Positions 27,557 through 37,311 are shown, counted from the first letter of the stretch. The stretch is DNA of 64,000 nt from an uncultured Shewanella sp. (GCF_947497935.1 NZ_CANMIO010000018.1:1-64000), one strand, 5' to 3'. Numbers and translations: made by a program. Notes: generated from the sequence alone by a model not told the origin.

Positions 27557-29770
27557 ATGAAAATTAACAGACGCACCTTCCTGCAGGGAGTTGGAGCTAG
27601 TTCTGTTGTCGGCTCCTTGTCTGGCTTAATGCCAGGCATTGCCAATGCAACTGAACGCGGTGGTGCACCGGACAAACTACTAAAACGAGAAGGAAAAATC
27701 GTTTATCACACTTGTCAGCGAAACTGTGCCGACCGTTGCCTGTTGAAGTTTACTGTACAAAATGGCCGTATGACTTATGTCGAAGGCGCATCCGAGATGA
27801 AAAAAATGGGGACATCTCCTTGCGTTAAGGGCCATGCCTACGTGCAGTATACCTATGCAGCCGATCGCATTTTGCACCCGATGGAACGCGCGGGTGAAAA
27901 AGGCGAAGGTAAATGGCGCCGCATTAGTTGGGATGAAGCCTATGCAAAAATTGCGAGCCGTTTACAACAGATCATTAAAGAGCATGGCGCTGACTCCATT
28001 TTGCCATACAGCTACTCGGGCCATGAAGGCGTTATCGGTAAATACGGCGGACCTAGCCGTTTCTTTAACGCAGTCGGTGCTCGTAAGCTCGATCGTAAAG
28101 TGTGTGTTTTCGCCGCTTATGAAGGTCTAAAGTCTGTTACAGGTACTTACCAAGGACCCGATCCATACGACAACATTTACACCAATTGCTATATCTCTTG
28201 GGGTCAAAACGAAACTGCCACTAACGTTCACGGCATCAAGTTTATTAACCAAGCTCGTGACAAAGGCGCTAAGTTGTTAGTGGTTAACCCTATGCGTACG
28301 CCTATCGCGTCACAAGCTGACATCTGGTTACAGCCTAAGCCAAGCACCGACACCCATCTCGCAACCGGTATCATGAAATACCTAGTCGATAACGACTTAG
28401 CCGATATGAAGTTTATCGAAGCCAACACCCTTGGCTATGAAGATCTGCTCAAGCGTCTCGACGAGATGAGCTATGACGAGATCGAGCAAGTTACCGGTGT
28501 TCCAAGAGAGAAAATGTTCGAGTTTGCCAAAGTCTATGGTGAATCAGAGCTTTCTGTCATTCGTTTAGGTTACGGTATGCAGCGTAACTACAACGGTGCA
28601 CGTATGTCTCGCGCCATCGCCATGATGCACGCAGTCGCGGGTCAATACGGTAAGATTGGTAACGGCTTTATTTATGATAATACCCAAGCCGATGACAGCC
28701 TTAACTATTCTAAAGGCCGTGCAGACCATATTCACCCTAACGGCGATACCGTGGGTCACGTGAATATGACTGAGATCGCCAAAGCGATTCATCCAACCAA
28801 TCCAACGGCTTATGGCAAACCGATCAAGCCAATTAAAGCCGTGATTAACTATAACGGTAACTTTGTCTCGGTTGCACCAGATTCAAATGCTTGTCGCCTA
28901 GGGGCAATGCGTGATGATCTATTCCTAGTGGTACATGACTTCTTAATGACAGATACCGCTGAACTTGCCGATATTATCGTGCCATCAACCACGCAGTTTG
29001 AATTCCCAGACATGGGTACCGACTACAACTGCTATCACATGCAAACTTCTGAGAAAGTGATCGAGCCTTTAGGTGAATCTAAAGATAACTGGATCTTCTT
29101 TAAAGAGTTAGCGGCGCATATGGGGCTAGATTATCACCCAGAGATGCGAGTCGATTACGAGCAGATCCTACGCGACTTCCTCGATACTGACGAACCTGCA
29201 TTTAGACACAACAACATCACCTACGAGAAGATCATCGAAGACAAATTTGTCACCGTCTACGATCAACGTCCTTACTTTGGCGATGGTAAATATAAAACGG
29301 ACAGTGGCAAGATCGAGTTCTACTCGCAAATGATGAAAGACGCAGGCTACCACCCCGTTATCGACTTCGGCTTGCCTGAAGACGAGATGATCCCTGAAGA
29401 GAAGAAGCTACCATTCCGCATGCTATCTCCTGCAATTCCGCAGCGCGCTAACAGCTCCTTCTACAACGTTAAATACATCCGTAACTTCCCTGCATACTTG
29501 GCCAAGATCAATACCGAAGATGCGAAAGAGTTAGGCATTAAAAATAACGACAGAGTTAGACTCAGCAACCACCGAGGTGAGGCGTTCTTCACAGCTCAGG
29601 TTTCCGGGCAAGTTGGCCGCGGTACCGTTATGGCACCGAAGAACAACTGGCGCCGCATGGATCCATACGGCAAAGCTAGCTGTACCAACAACTTAACCAC
29701 CGACAAGTTAACCGATATGGGCGGCTGTTCGGCCTACCACTCGACCAATGTCGCGCTAGAAAAAGCCTAA
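27557..29770 (+). CDS. DMSO reductase-family molybdopterin oxidoreductase, catalytic subunit, substrate unknown
   Basis: 737 aa. Tat leader (NRRTFLQGVGASS). [4Fe-4S] ligands C53-x3-C57-x3-C61 and C89 (SPCVKG). By position, C183 in DRKVCVFAAYEG is the candidate Mo ligand, so it looks like the Cys-ligated class (PhsA/PsrA/NapA-like) rather than Ser-ligated DMSO or TMAO reductases. The His that follows Cys/Sec in formate dehydrogenases is absent, so a formate dehydrogenase is unlikely. The conserved C-terminal cofactor-binding region is complete. It heads an operon with an Fe-S subunit, a TorD-like chaperone and a cytochrome b. Thiosulfate, polysulfide or another oxyanion are possible substrates; sequence alone does not decide. 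Confidence 0.8.
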   Translation: MKINRRTFLQGVGASSVVGSLSGLMPGIANATERGGAPDKLLKREGKIVYHTCQRNCADRCLLKFTVQNGRMTYVEGASEMKKMGTSPCVKGHAYVQYTYAADRILHPMERAGEKGEGKWRRISWDEAYAKIASRLQQIIKEHGADSILPYSYSGHEGVIGKYGGPSRFFNAVGARKLDRKVCVFAAYEGLKSVTGTYQGPDPYDNIYTNCYISWGQNETATNVHGIKFINQARDKGAKLLVVNPMRTPIASQADIWLQPKPSTDTHLATGIMKYLVDNDLADMKFIEANTLGYEDLLKRLDEMSYDEIEQVTGVPREKMFEFAKVYGESELSVIRLGYGMQRNYNGARMSRAIAMMHAVAGQYGKIGNGFIYDNTQADDSLNYSKGRADHIHPNGDTVGHVNMTEIAKAIHPTNPTAYGKPIKPIKAVINYNGNFVSVAPDSNACRLGAMRDDLFLVVHDFLMTDTAELADIIVPSTTQFEFPDMGTDYNCYHMQTSEKVIEPLGESKDNWIFFKELAAHMGLDYHPEMRVDYEQILRDFLDTDEPAFRHNNITYEKIIEDKFVTVYDQRPYFGDGKYKTDSGKIEFYSQMMKDAGYHPVIDFGLPEDEMIPEEKKLPFRMLSPAIPQRANSSFYNVKYIRNFPAYLAKINTEDAKELGIKNNDRVRLSNHRGEAFFTAQVSGQVGRGTVMAPKNNWRRMDPYGKASCTNNLTTDKLTDMGGCSAYHSTNVALEKA

Positions 29771-29777
29771 GGAGTAA

Positions 29778-30326
29778 ATGATGACGATGAACAAAAGAGT
29801 AGGCTTTGTCTTCAGACAAGAGAACTGTGTCGGCTGTGGTGCCTGTACTGTGGCTTGCCAAATTCACAATGAATTACCAGAAAACCACCGCTTTCGTAAA
29901 GTCGACCGCTATGAAGTAAAGCGTGATGACGGTGCCATCGATGTGTGGCTATCGCACTCTTGCATGCATTGTGAAAACCCAGCTTGTTTAATGGTTTGCC
30001 CTGCAAAAGCCTACCACGTACGTGATGATGGCATTGTGGTGTTAGATCGTGAGAAGTGCACCGGTTGTGGTCTATGCGCCAGCGCTTGCCCTTACTCTGC
30101 TGTCAGCATTCGTGAAGACGACGGTAAGGCAGATAAGTGCAACATGTGCGTCGAGTTACTCGATCGCGGTATGCAGCCTGCGTGCGTCCACGGTTGCCCA
30201 GTGGAGTGTATCCAAGTTGGCAACATTGACGAAGTGCTTAAGAAGCCATCTGCCAGCAAAGAGGGCATTGGTTACGGCGACTGCATCACGAAACCTAACA
30301 TGGTGATTATTAAGGAACGCGCATAA
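29778..30326 (+). CDS. Four-cluster ferredoxin-type Fe-S subunit (DmsB/PhsB-like)
   Basis: 182 aa without a leader, so it should be exported with the Tat-carried catalytic subunit. Cysteine groups: CVGCGACTVAC, CMHCENPACLMVC, CTGCGLCASAC and CNMCVELLDRGMQPACVHGC. The gene begins seven bases after the catalytic gene's stop. AAGGAGT precedes three closely spaced ATGs (29778, 29781, 29787), and the exact one used is uncertain. It passes electrons between the cytochrome b and the Mo site. Confidence 0.9.
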   Translation: MMTMNKRVGFVFRQENCVGCGACTVACQIHNELPENHRFRKVDRYEVKRDDGAIDVWLSHSCMHCENPACLMVCPAKAYHVRDDGIVVLDREKCTGCGLCASACPYSAVSIREDDGKADKCNMCVELLDRGMQPACVHGCPVECIQVGNIDEVLKKPSASKEGIGYGDCITKPNMVIIKERA

Positions 30327-30916
30327 TGACAAACCAATATGGTCCGATGGCAACGGCTTACTTTGCCTTTAAATCGATGATCTTCTTTCCATCAGAAGTA
30401 GAAGCACTTAACGGATTAATCGCTTACCTAGAATCGAGCAATCCACAGAGTCCACTATTGACTGAAGCTAAGCGGTTTGTCGAAGACCCATCGGAACTGG
30501 AGTTTGACTTCAACCGCATGTGTATCGGCCCATATAAGCTGTTAGTTGCCCCCTACGAGGGCGTATACCGCAGCGGAAACCATGTCATGAACACAGATGA
30601 AACTGTCGAGGTGGCTGACTTCTATCAACAGATAGGTTTAGTCATCGACGATAAATTCAATGAACCTGCCGATTTTATTGGTAACGAATTGGAGTTTCTT
30701 TACTGTGTGCACGCCCTTGCAAGTGAGCAACGACAAGCAGAGAACCTAGATGCCGCCAACGAACTCGATGCCATGGCAGATGAGTTTGTTAATAAGCACC
30801 TAGGGCTATGGATTAATCCATTCTGCGAAGGCATTAAGCAGCATGCCAAGCTGGCATTCTGGCTCGAATTTGCCACTGAGTTGCAACTTTTTATCACTAA
30901 ACAACTGCATGAATAG
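30326..30916 (+). CDS. TorD/DmsD-family maturation chaperone
   Basis: 196 aa, all-helical, soluble. The family pattern is seen in LLVAPYEGVYRSG, the QQIGLVIDDKFNEPADFIGNELEFLYCV stretch and the terminal HLGLWINPFCEGI. Such proteins bind the Tat leader of a Mo enzyme and help load the cofactor before export. Its ATG overlaps the stop of the Fe-S gene by one base (TAATG), so the two are translationally coupled. Its dedicated client is very likely the catalytic subunit at 27557. Confidence 0.88.
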   Translation: MTNQYGPMATAYFAFKSMIFFPSEVEALNGLIAYLESSNPQSPLLTEAKRFVEDPSELEFDFNRMCIGPYKLLVAPYEGVYRSGNHVMNTDETVEVADFYQQIGLVIDDKFNEPADFIGNELEFLYCVHALASEQRQAENLDAANELDAMADEFVNKHLGLWINPFCEGIKQHAKLAFWLEFATELQLFITKQLHE

Positions 30917-31030
30917 ACTGACATCAAGCCAATCTATTACACATCAGGATCAGGCTCTCTTGCAGCATCTAATGATGCTATGCACAGGAAAGCCAAAAGA
31001 GGCGACCCTAAGTCGCCAAAGGAGTTACCT

Positions 31031-31993
31031 ATGAACAGAGCAATAAAATGGTTAAGTTTTATTGTGATCAGCCTGTTTGTCTCAACGGCCGCCATGGCTG
31101 ATGAAGCAAGCTTGCAGCCACAACAGTGGCAACCTATTAAGGTCGAAGCTATCGCTGGCGATATTCCAGAGTTACGCGGCATGCCTACTGATCCTCAGTT
31201 ACAGCTGCCCGCATCACTCCCTGAAGAGGCCAACGAAACCGTTTTAGGTTATTTAGCTGAGACTGACACCATCGCGTTTTTAGTTTACGCCAGCTTATTT
31301 GCTGTCATCGCGTTGTTTATCATTTTCATCGTAGTTAATGGTATTTCACGCTTAGATGACGGCTTCTCTGGCAAGTTAATTAAGCGTTGGTCGGGTTTAA
31401 GTATCAGTGTGCACTGGCTAGGTGCCATCGCTTGTATCTTCTTAATCCTAACCGGCTTAGTACTAGCAGGTGGCCGCCTGTACCTAGAACCAAGCATGAA
31501 CCAATCTAGCTGGGCGTCACTGGTGGGGCTATCGAGCGGACTGCACGAGCTGATGGCGTTCCCATTCATCTTAGGTTACATACTGATGATCTTAATGTGG
31601 GCACCGAAGCAAATTCCAGCCAGCTATGATCTTAAGTGGTTTGCAGTATTGGGTGGTTACCTCAACACGGGTAAGAAACATCACCCGGATGCAGGCTTTG
31701 CCAATGCCGGTGAAAAACTATGGTTCTGGGTCTTTGCCCTATTTGGCGCCCTAATGGTGATCTCTGGACTCACCATGATGTACCCAGAGACTTTCGTTGT
31801 CACCAAGAACACAGCCAATACCATGCTGTTAGTGCATATCGTATCAACCATTATCATTACCGCATTTTCTGTCGTACACATCTTTATGGCAACCGTGATG
31901 TCAGAAGGTGGCATGTCCAACATGACCTCTGGCTATTGCGATGAAAACTGGGCTAAACAGCACCACAACCTCTGGTTCAAAGAGCTGAAGTAA
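31031..31993 (+). CDS. Cytochrome b membrane subunit, FdnI-like, with a periplasmic N-terminal extension
   Basis: 320 aa from the ATG at 31031, chosen because AAAGGAG lies just before it and a signal peptide (to AMA) follows. An extra N-terminal segment of about 60 residues, Pro/Gln-rich, precedes four or five TM helices. Heme-ligand type histidines occur in ISVHWLGA, SGLHELMAFPF, LLVHIVSTII and FSVVHIFMA. This family passes electrons between the quinone pool and a periplasmic Fe-S subunit, as in formate dehydrogenase-N gamma. It closes the operon of the Mo enzyme at 27557 and makes the complex a three-subunit membrane enzyme. Confidence 0.85.
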   Translation: MNRAIKWLSFIVISLFVSTAAMADEASLQPQQWQPIKVEAIAGDIPELRGMPTDPQLQLPASLPEEANETVLGYLAETDTIAFLVYASLFAVIALFIIFIVVNGISRLDDGFSGKLIKRWSGLSISVHWLGAIACIFLILTGLVLAGGRLYLEPSMNQSSWASLVGLSSGLHELMAFPFILGYILMILMWAPKQIPASYDLKWFAVLGGYLNTGKKHHPDAGFANAGEKLWFWVFALFGALMVISGLTMMYPETFVVTKNTANTMLLVHIVSTIIITAFSVVHIFMATVMSEGGMSNMTSGYCDENWAKQHHNLWFKELK

Positions 31994-32018
31994 TTCACTC
32001 CAGCTAAAACTGTACCAC

Positions 32019-32048
32019 CTGCTCACCAGCCCCAAAGCTGGTGAGCAG
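32019..32048 (+). terminator. Strong hairpin after the Mo-enzyme operon
   Basis: CTGCTCACCAGC (32019-32030) and GCTGGTGAGCAG (32037-32048) pair perfectly around a six-base loop. No T-run follows, so it may slow RNA decay or end transcription only partly, leaving read-through to the porin. Confidence 0.55.
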
Positions 32049-32136
32049 TTAACACCATCACATTTATTCGTTCTGCACCAACTCTAGCCTTTAGAGAGGG
32101 CAACTTGCTGCAGCCGAAATATAGGGAAATACACTA

Positions 32137-33201
32137 ATGAACACATTCAAATCACTGCTGGCGATTGCCGTTAGCCTCTGCTGCGTCAATGCCTATGCCG
32201 CTGACTCTGCCACCAATGCAGAACTTGAGGCACGTATCGCCAAACTCGAAGGCAACGCCGCACCATCACAGTTTAAAAATAGCCAAGTGAGCCTCTATGG
32301 CTCTATTCGCCCGACATTGAGTTACCTCGACGATAGCCAAGATAAGACCTGGGATGTGCGTGATGCACTTTCTCGGGTGGGAATTAAAGCCAGCACAGAG
32401 TTTGCAGACGGTTGGACTGCTATCGCTCAAGGCGAATGGAGTGTCGATATCGCTAACTCAGGCGACTTTGGTAAGGCACGCCAAGCCTATGCCGCTATCG
32501 CCTCACCTTATGGCCAAATCGGTATAGGTAAGCAACGCCCAGCCCAGTACACCTTGGTGGCCGAGTATGTGGATATCTTTAACCATGGCAACAGCCCTTT
32601 TGCTTACGATCATGAAAGCCCATTTTTTGTCGATAACTTTGTAACCTACCAACTTGTTACCGGTGACTTCACTTGGATGGCTGGCGCTCAATTTGATGGT
32701 GATAACGGTGATGATGCCACCGATATGGTGAACGTCGGTGTCGGCTATGACATCGAGCAACTGCATATTGGTTTAGGTTATGTCACTCAAAACACAACCG
32801 ATCTGCAAGGGGTCGAAGGTGACGATAAGACCGTAGGTGGCGTCGTGGCGTATACCTTTAGTAACGACCTGTACTTCGCCGCGAGCTATCAAGATAAACA
32901 ATATAACTATGATGCTGGCAGCATGAATAAAGATCGCAGTGGTAGCACCTTAGATACAGCTTTAGCCTATCCAATCTTTGATGATTACAAAATTAAGTTA
33001 GGCTATTTCCAGTTTAAAGACGGTATCGACGATATCACCTCTGCCGACTATGATGGCTTTAATACCACACTGGAATGGAACCCTATCGACAACGTGCGAG
33101 TTCACCTCGAGTATCTAGACAAAAGTTATGATAATCATGATGACGACCGCTCGGTCACTATCGGCTTTAGGTACGACTTTAACCTAACTTGGCAAGGCTA
33201 G
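32137..33201 (+). CDS. Gram-negative porin
   Basis: 354 aa. Signal peptide to AYA (residue 21). A short coiled-coil-like stretch (NAELEARIAKLEG) is followed by a beta barrel with the porin start VSLYGSIRPTLSYLD and repeated strands, ending GFRYDFNLTWQG. The acidic loops are typical of a general diffusion porin. It lies 143 bases after the cytochrome b gene on the same strand, behind a hairpin. It might bring the acceptor used by the Mo enzyme into the periplasm; this link is only by position. Confidence 0.85.
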   Translation: MNTFKSLLAIAVSLCCVNAYAADSATNAELEARIAKLEGNAAPSQFKNSQVSLYGSIRPTLSYLDDSQDKTWDVRDALSRVGIKASTEFADGWTAIAQGEWSVDIANSGDFGKARQAYAAIASPYGQIGIGKQRPAQYTLVAEYVDIFNHGNSPFAYDHESPFFVDNFVTYQLVTGDFTWMAGAQFDGDNGDDATDMVNVGVGYDIEQLHIGLGYVTQNTTDLQGVEGDDKTVGGVVAYTFSNDLYFAASYQDKQYNYDAGSMNKDRSGSTLDTALAYPIFDDYKIKLGYFQFKDGIDDITSADYDGFNTTLEWNPIDNVRVHLEYLDKSYDNHDDDRSVTIGFRYDFNLTWQG

Positions 33202-33224
33202 ATTAAATTAAAATATCTATCTTA

Positions 33225-33249
33225 TCAGCCGCATATTCACTGCGGCTGA
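33225..33249 (+). terminator. Hairpin terminator after the porin gene
   Basis: TCAGCCGCA (33225-33233) pairs with TGCGGCTGA (33241-33249) around a seven-base loop. The tail is AT-rich without a long T-run. Confidence 0.55.
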
Positions 33250-33335
33250 ATTATCTAATATAGAAAGAGCTCAATGGTTAAACATCGCGTATAATCGCGC
33301 GACATTTTTCAGTATCACTAAAAGCTCAACCCCTC

Positions 33336-34265
33336 ATGAGTAAGTACACAGTCCCAACCTTTTCGCTCGCAATGTTACATCCCAAATATTGGTGTGTGTT
33401 ATTAATCATTAGCGTTAGCTATCTTTGCAGCCTATTGCCCTACACGATTCAGATTCGCTTAGGCAAACTACTCGGCCGCGTCGTACTTAGCTTTATGAAA
33501 CGTCGCACGCGCACAATTAAGCGTAACCTTGAGCTATGTTTTCCAGACATGCCTGACGCCGAGCGTGAAAAGTTAACCAAACAGAATATTGAAAATACCG
33601 GTTTAGCCCTGCTCGAAACGGGCATGGCTTGGTTTTGGTCCAATGAACGCATTGCTAAACACACCACAGTGGTTGGCATGGAGCATATCGACAAGCTAAA
33701 AGCGGAAGGACGTGGCGCACTGCTTATCGCTGTGCACTCACTCAACCTTGAGCTTAGTGGTCGTGCATTTGGCCGATATACGCAAGGCATGGCGGTATAT
33801 CGCCCTAACAACAACCCATGTTTTGATTACTTTCAACTGAAAGGCCGCTCTCAAGGTGGTCATACGCTAATCCATCGTAAGAACGTTAAGTTTATGCTCG
33901 AGTCACTCAATGATGGTGCCTTTATGTGGTACGCACCAGATCATGATTACGGTCGCCGCCGTTCTACATTTGCGCCGCTATTTGCAGTAAAAAACGCCTG
34001 TACTACAACGGGAACTAGCCTGTTAGCAGACAATACTAACTGCGCCATAGTGCCAGTGGTATTTGTACGCGATAACGATACAGGCCATTACACCTTAACC
34101 ATTAAAGAGCCAATGATAGATAAGTTTCCCAAGGGTGATGAACATGCTGGGGCGTGTTTTATCAACAAGATTGTTGAAGAGTCGATTATGGCGCAACCGA
34201 GCCAGTATATGTGGTTACATAGACGCTTTAAGAACCGCCCAGAGGGTGAGGCTTCTCTATATTAA
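33336..34265 (+). CDS. LpxL/LpxM-family lipid A late acyltransferase
   Basis: 309 aa. An N-terminal membrane segment (about 15-38) and the acyltransferase motif H-x4-E (HSLNLE, about residues 136-141) lead into conserved MAVYRPNNNP, GAFMWYAPDHDYG and the terminal QYMWLHRRFKNRP. It transfers a secondary acyl chain to Kdo2-lipid A at the inner membrane. The N-terminal LHPKYW resembles LpxL and LpxP more than LpxM. No strong ribosome site is seen before the ATG. It stands alone, convergent with the YkvA-like gene two bases away. Confidence 0.88.
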   Translation: MSKYTVPTFSLAMLHPKYWCVLLIISVSYLCSLLPYTIQIRLGKLLGRVVLSFMKRRTRTIKRNLELCFPDMPDAEREKLTKQNIENTGLALLETGMAWFWSNERIAKHTTVVGMEHIDKLKAEGRGALLIAVHSLNLELSGRAFGRYTQGMAVYRPNNNPCFDYFQLKGRSQGGHTLIHRKNVKFMLESLNDGAFMWYAPDHDYGRRRSTFAPLFAVKNACTTTGTSLLADNTNCAIVPVVFVRDNDTGHYTLTIKEPMIDKFPKGDEHAGACFINKIVEESIMAQPSQYMWLHRRFKNRPEGEASLY

Positions 34266-34267
34266 TG

Positions 34268-34609
34268 CTAGTCAAACCAAGCTGTGGCCTTCTCTGCGGC
34301 TTGGTTTTTGACATTATCATCTACATACATAGATACCATCGCTAGCGCCGCAGCCAAGGCTCCGAGATCATCAGAAAATCCCATTATAGGCGTCAAATCG
34401 GGTATCGCATCGATTGGCGAAATGAAATAGGCTAGTGCACCAAAAATCACTGTTTTAGCCCATTTAGGCGTGTCTGGACGCTTGGCCGCATAATAGAGAC
34501 ACAGGGCGTTATCGATCACTTCACGACCCGCTTTCTTGGCAAACAGTTTTACCTTCAGCCAAAAGCTCTCGTCACTATATTCAATATTATCGTTTGTCTG
34601 TTGCGTCAT
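34268..34609 (-). CDS. YkvA family (DUF1232) small membrane protein
   Basis: 113 aa from the ATG at 34609 (GGGTG before it); an ATG four codons upstream is also possible. The DUF1232 core is clear: KTVIFGALAYFISPIDAIPDLTPIMGFSDDLGALAAAL in pieces, with the SPIDAIPD motif. One or two hydrophobic helices. Function unknown for the family. Confidence 0.85.
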   Translation of the reverse strand: MTQQTNDNIEYSDESFWLKVKLFAKKAGREVIDNALCLYYAAKRPDTPKWAKTVIFGALAYFISPIDAIPDLTPIMGFSDDLGALAAALAMVSMYVDDNVKNQAAEKATAWFD

Positions 34610-34717
34610 TTTCGCACCCATTAAAAAGGGAATATTTATACCTGTCAGTATAAGATATTCCCTTATTTTAGTTTATTTAGCTACCGTAAGCTGCTCACAG
34701 CTTAGAGCATTGACGCT

Positions 34718-37063
34718 TTACCTTTGATGTTTTGGTGTGGTTCCCCAAGCATTCTTCTTAGGTGGGCGCTTACCAGTCGGTTTAGCCGCTGTATTGACCC
34801 CCTGACCTGATTTGTTCTGACCCGGCTTGCCTTGAGCAGCTTTATTCTGCCCGGGCTTTTTGCCAGCAGCTTTATTGCCATTCGACGTATTGTGTCCTGA
34901 CTTACTCTGACCAGATTTACGATCATCAAATTGATCGCCCGAGAAACGAGTAAAGGCTTTTTTGCCTTTGCCGTCATCTTGGGAATTGAGCTTCTTCTTA
35001 TTACGAATAGCTTCACGCTCTTGGCGAGATTCTGCCGGTACCAAACAGTTAGGGCCATTACCAATCAGCTTCTCTTTGCCCATGGCAATAAGCGCTTCAC
35101 GGATCAGCGGCCAACCTTCTGCGTCGTGGTAACGCAGCAAGGCTTTATGTAGCTTACGCTGACGACCTTTCTTAGGCACTGAGACTTCTTCACTGGTATG
35201 TTTAACGTTTTTCAGCGAGTTCAGCTCAGTGTGATAAATCGTGGTCGCATTAGCCATTGGCGATGGATAGAAGTTTTGCACTTGATCCAGCTTAAACTTC
35301 TCGCTTTTTAGCCATAACGCCAAGTTCACCATATCTTCATTAGTGGTGCCTGGGTGCGCCGAAATAAAGTATGGGATCAGATACTGCTTCTTGCCTGCTT
35401 CCTGTGAGTACTTATCGAAAAGTTCTTTAAACTTGTCGTAAGTGCCCATACCCGGCTTCATCATCTTATTCAGCGGGCCTTCTTCGGTATGCTCTGGAGC
35501 AATCTTCAGATAACCACCCACATGGTGCGTTGCCAACTCTTTCACGTAACGCGGATCTTCGGTAGCCAAGTCATAACGCACACCCGAGGCAATCAATACC
35601 TTTTTAATACCCGGTACATCACGCGCCGCGCGGTACAGATCAATTGTCGCTTGATGGTCGGTATCTAAGTGGCCACAAATCGACGGGAATACACAAGACA
35701 GACGACGACAGGTACTCTCGGCTTTTACGCTAGTACAGCCTAAGCGATACATGTTGGCTGTAGGGCCGCCCAAGTCAGAAATCACCCCGGTAAAGCCCGG
35801 CACCTTCTCTTGAATGTCTTTAATTTCTTTAACGATAGAGTCTTGCGAACGACTCTGAATAATACGCCCTTCGTGTTCTGTAATAGAACAGAACGAGCAG
35901 CCGCCAAAACAGCCTCGCATGATGTTGATCGAAGTCTTAATCATGTCGTAGGCAGGGATCTTCTCTTTACCGTACGATGGATGCGGTACACGCTGATAAG
36001 CGAGATCAAACACACCATCCATTTCATCGGTATTCAGTGGCCACGCAGGTGGATTCACCCAAATCGCACGCTCAGCATGCTTTTGAAACAGCGCTCGCGC
36101 ACAACCAGGATTCTGCTCTTGGTGCAAAATACGCGATGCATGGGCATACAAATATTTATCTTCTGAGACCTTCTCATAGCTTGGCAGCAATACGTAGGTC
36201 TTCTCCCAAGGCTTAGGCCTAGCAGGCTGAACACTGACCGCCTTTGGCGCGTCATTGTCAAAAATCTTTTCATCCGTTGGGCCCGACAGGTTTTTACAAC
36301 CTACGTCATCGGCGCCATACGGGTTTGGAATAGGATCGATCTTATGTAGCTGATCGATTTTACGCGAGTCCATGCCTTTCCATTCAGGCAGCGGCTCTTT
36401 ACGGATCACTGTGGTACCACGAATATCATGCAGCTCAGATATAGGCTCACCAGCTGCCAAGCGGTGCGACAGTTCCACCAAAGGACGCTCGGCGTTGCCG
36501 TAAACCAAGATATCGGCTTTAGCGTCTAAAACCACACTGCGGCGCACTTTATCAGACCAGTAATCATAGTGAGCAATACGGCGTAAGCTGGCCTCGATGC
36601 CGCCAATCACGACAGGAACTTGCTTAAAGGCTTCTTTACAACGCTGGGTATAAACCGTTACCGCGCGATCGGGACGCTTGCCACCGATATTTCCTGCAGT
36701 GTAGGCATCATCATGACGCATACGGCGCTCAGCCGTATAACGGTTAATCATCGAGTCCATGTTACCAGCGGTCACACCAAAGTAGAGGTTAGGTTTACCT
36801 AACTTCATAAAGTCTTCTTTGTTTGACCAATCGGGCTGCGAAATAATACCGACTCTAAAACCCTGTGCTTCAAGCATACGGCCAATAACCGCCATACCAA
36901 AACTTGGATGATCCACGTATGCATCGCCAGTGACGATGATAATGTCGCAGCTATCCCAGCCGAGCTTTGCCATCTCTTTGCGAGACATAGGCAAAAATGG
37001 CGCAGGCCTTGTTAGCTCTGAACGATATTTTGGAAAGGTAAATAACGTGGATTCTACTTGCAT
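34718..37063 (-). CDS. ygiQ: YgiQ family radical SAM protein
   Basis: 781 aa. It opens with the family's PAPFLPMSRKEMAKLGWDSC in pieces and VTGDAYVDHPSFGMA. The radical SAM cluster motif is CFGGCSFCS (C-x3-C-x2-C, about residues 386-393). An N-terminal B12-binding-like region and a C-terminal DUF3362-like region (FYPSPMANATTIYHTE) complete the family architecture. The last 80 residues are a basic, low-complexity tail of repeated KPGQNK and SGQ-type units. The reaction catalysed by YgiQ is not established. A monocistronic gene by layout. Confidence 0.92.
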   Translation of the reverse strand: MQVESTLFTFPKYRSELTRPAPFLPMSRKEMAKLGWDSCDIIIVTGDAYVDHPSFGMAVIGRMLEAQGFRVGIISQPDWSNKEDFMKLGKPNLYFGVTAGNMDSMINRYTAERRMRHDDAYTAGNIGGKRPDRAVTVYTQRCKEAFKQVPVVIGGIEASLRRIAHYDYWSDKVRRSVVLDAKADILVYGNAERPLVELSHRLAAGEPISELHDIRGTTVIRKEPLPEWKGMDSRKIDQLHKIDPIPNPYGADDVGCKNLSGPTDEKIFDNDAPKAVSVQPARPKPWEKTYVLLPSYEKVSEDKYLYAHASRILHQEQNPGCARALFQKHAERAIWVNPPAWPLNTDEMDGVFDLAYQRVPHPSYGKEKIPAYDMIKTSINIMRGCFGGCSFCSITEHEGRIIQSRSQDSIVKEIKDIQEKVPGFTGVISDLGGPTANMYRLGCTSVKAESTCRRLSCVFPSICGHLDTDHQATIDLYRAARDVPGIKKVLIASGVRYDLATEDPRYVKELATHHVGGYLKIAPEHTEEGPLNKMMKPGMGTYDKFKELFDKYSQEAGKKQYLIPYFISAHPGTTNEDMVNLALWLKSEKFKLDQVQNFYPSPMANATTIYHTELNSLKNVKHTSEEVSVPKKGRQRKLHKALLRYHDAEGWPLIREALIAMGKEKLIGNGPNCLVPAESRQEREAIRNKKKLNSQDDGKGKKAFTRFSGDQFDDRKSGQSKSGHNTSNGNKAAGKKPGQNKAAQGKPGQNKSGQGVNTAAKPTGKRPPKKNAWGTTPKHQR

Positions 37064-37171
37064 GGATTAGGCAGCCTAACTGAAATACAAAAATTACGCG
37101 GATATCGCACCCCATACCACTCTCACTATGGGGACGCGGAGTATAACAGGCTACGCCTGCAAGGTGTGACT

Positions 37172-37199
37172 AAAAAAGCATCAAATTGATGCTTTTTTT
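37172..37199 (-). terminator. Terminator for the MAPEG gene
   Basis: AAAAAAGCATCAA and TTGATGCTTTTTT form an almost perfect palindrome with a very short centre. It lies downstream of the minus-strand MAPEG gene and upstream of ygiQ, with a U-rich end on both strands. Confidence 0.75.
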
Positions 37200-37311
37200 A
37201 GTATAGCCTCTTATCCCATAATTTGGCTGTGGGTATTACTCTGCCTGACTCTCGGCGCATTGACGTCGATACCACAAGGTATATTGGCTTTAAACTGGTA
37301 TTACCTTAGCG

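Noticed and set aside
27557..29770. Formate dehydrogenase
   Set aside because: The FdnI-like partner suggested it, but the catalytic subunit lacks the Cys/Sec-His pair and has Val after Cys183.
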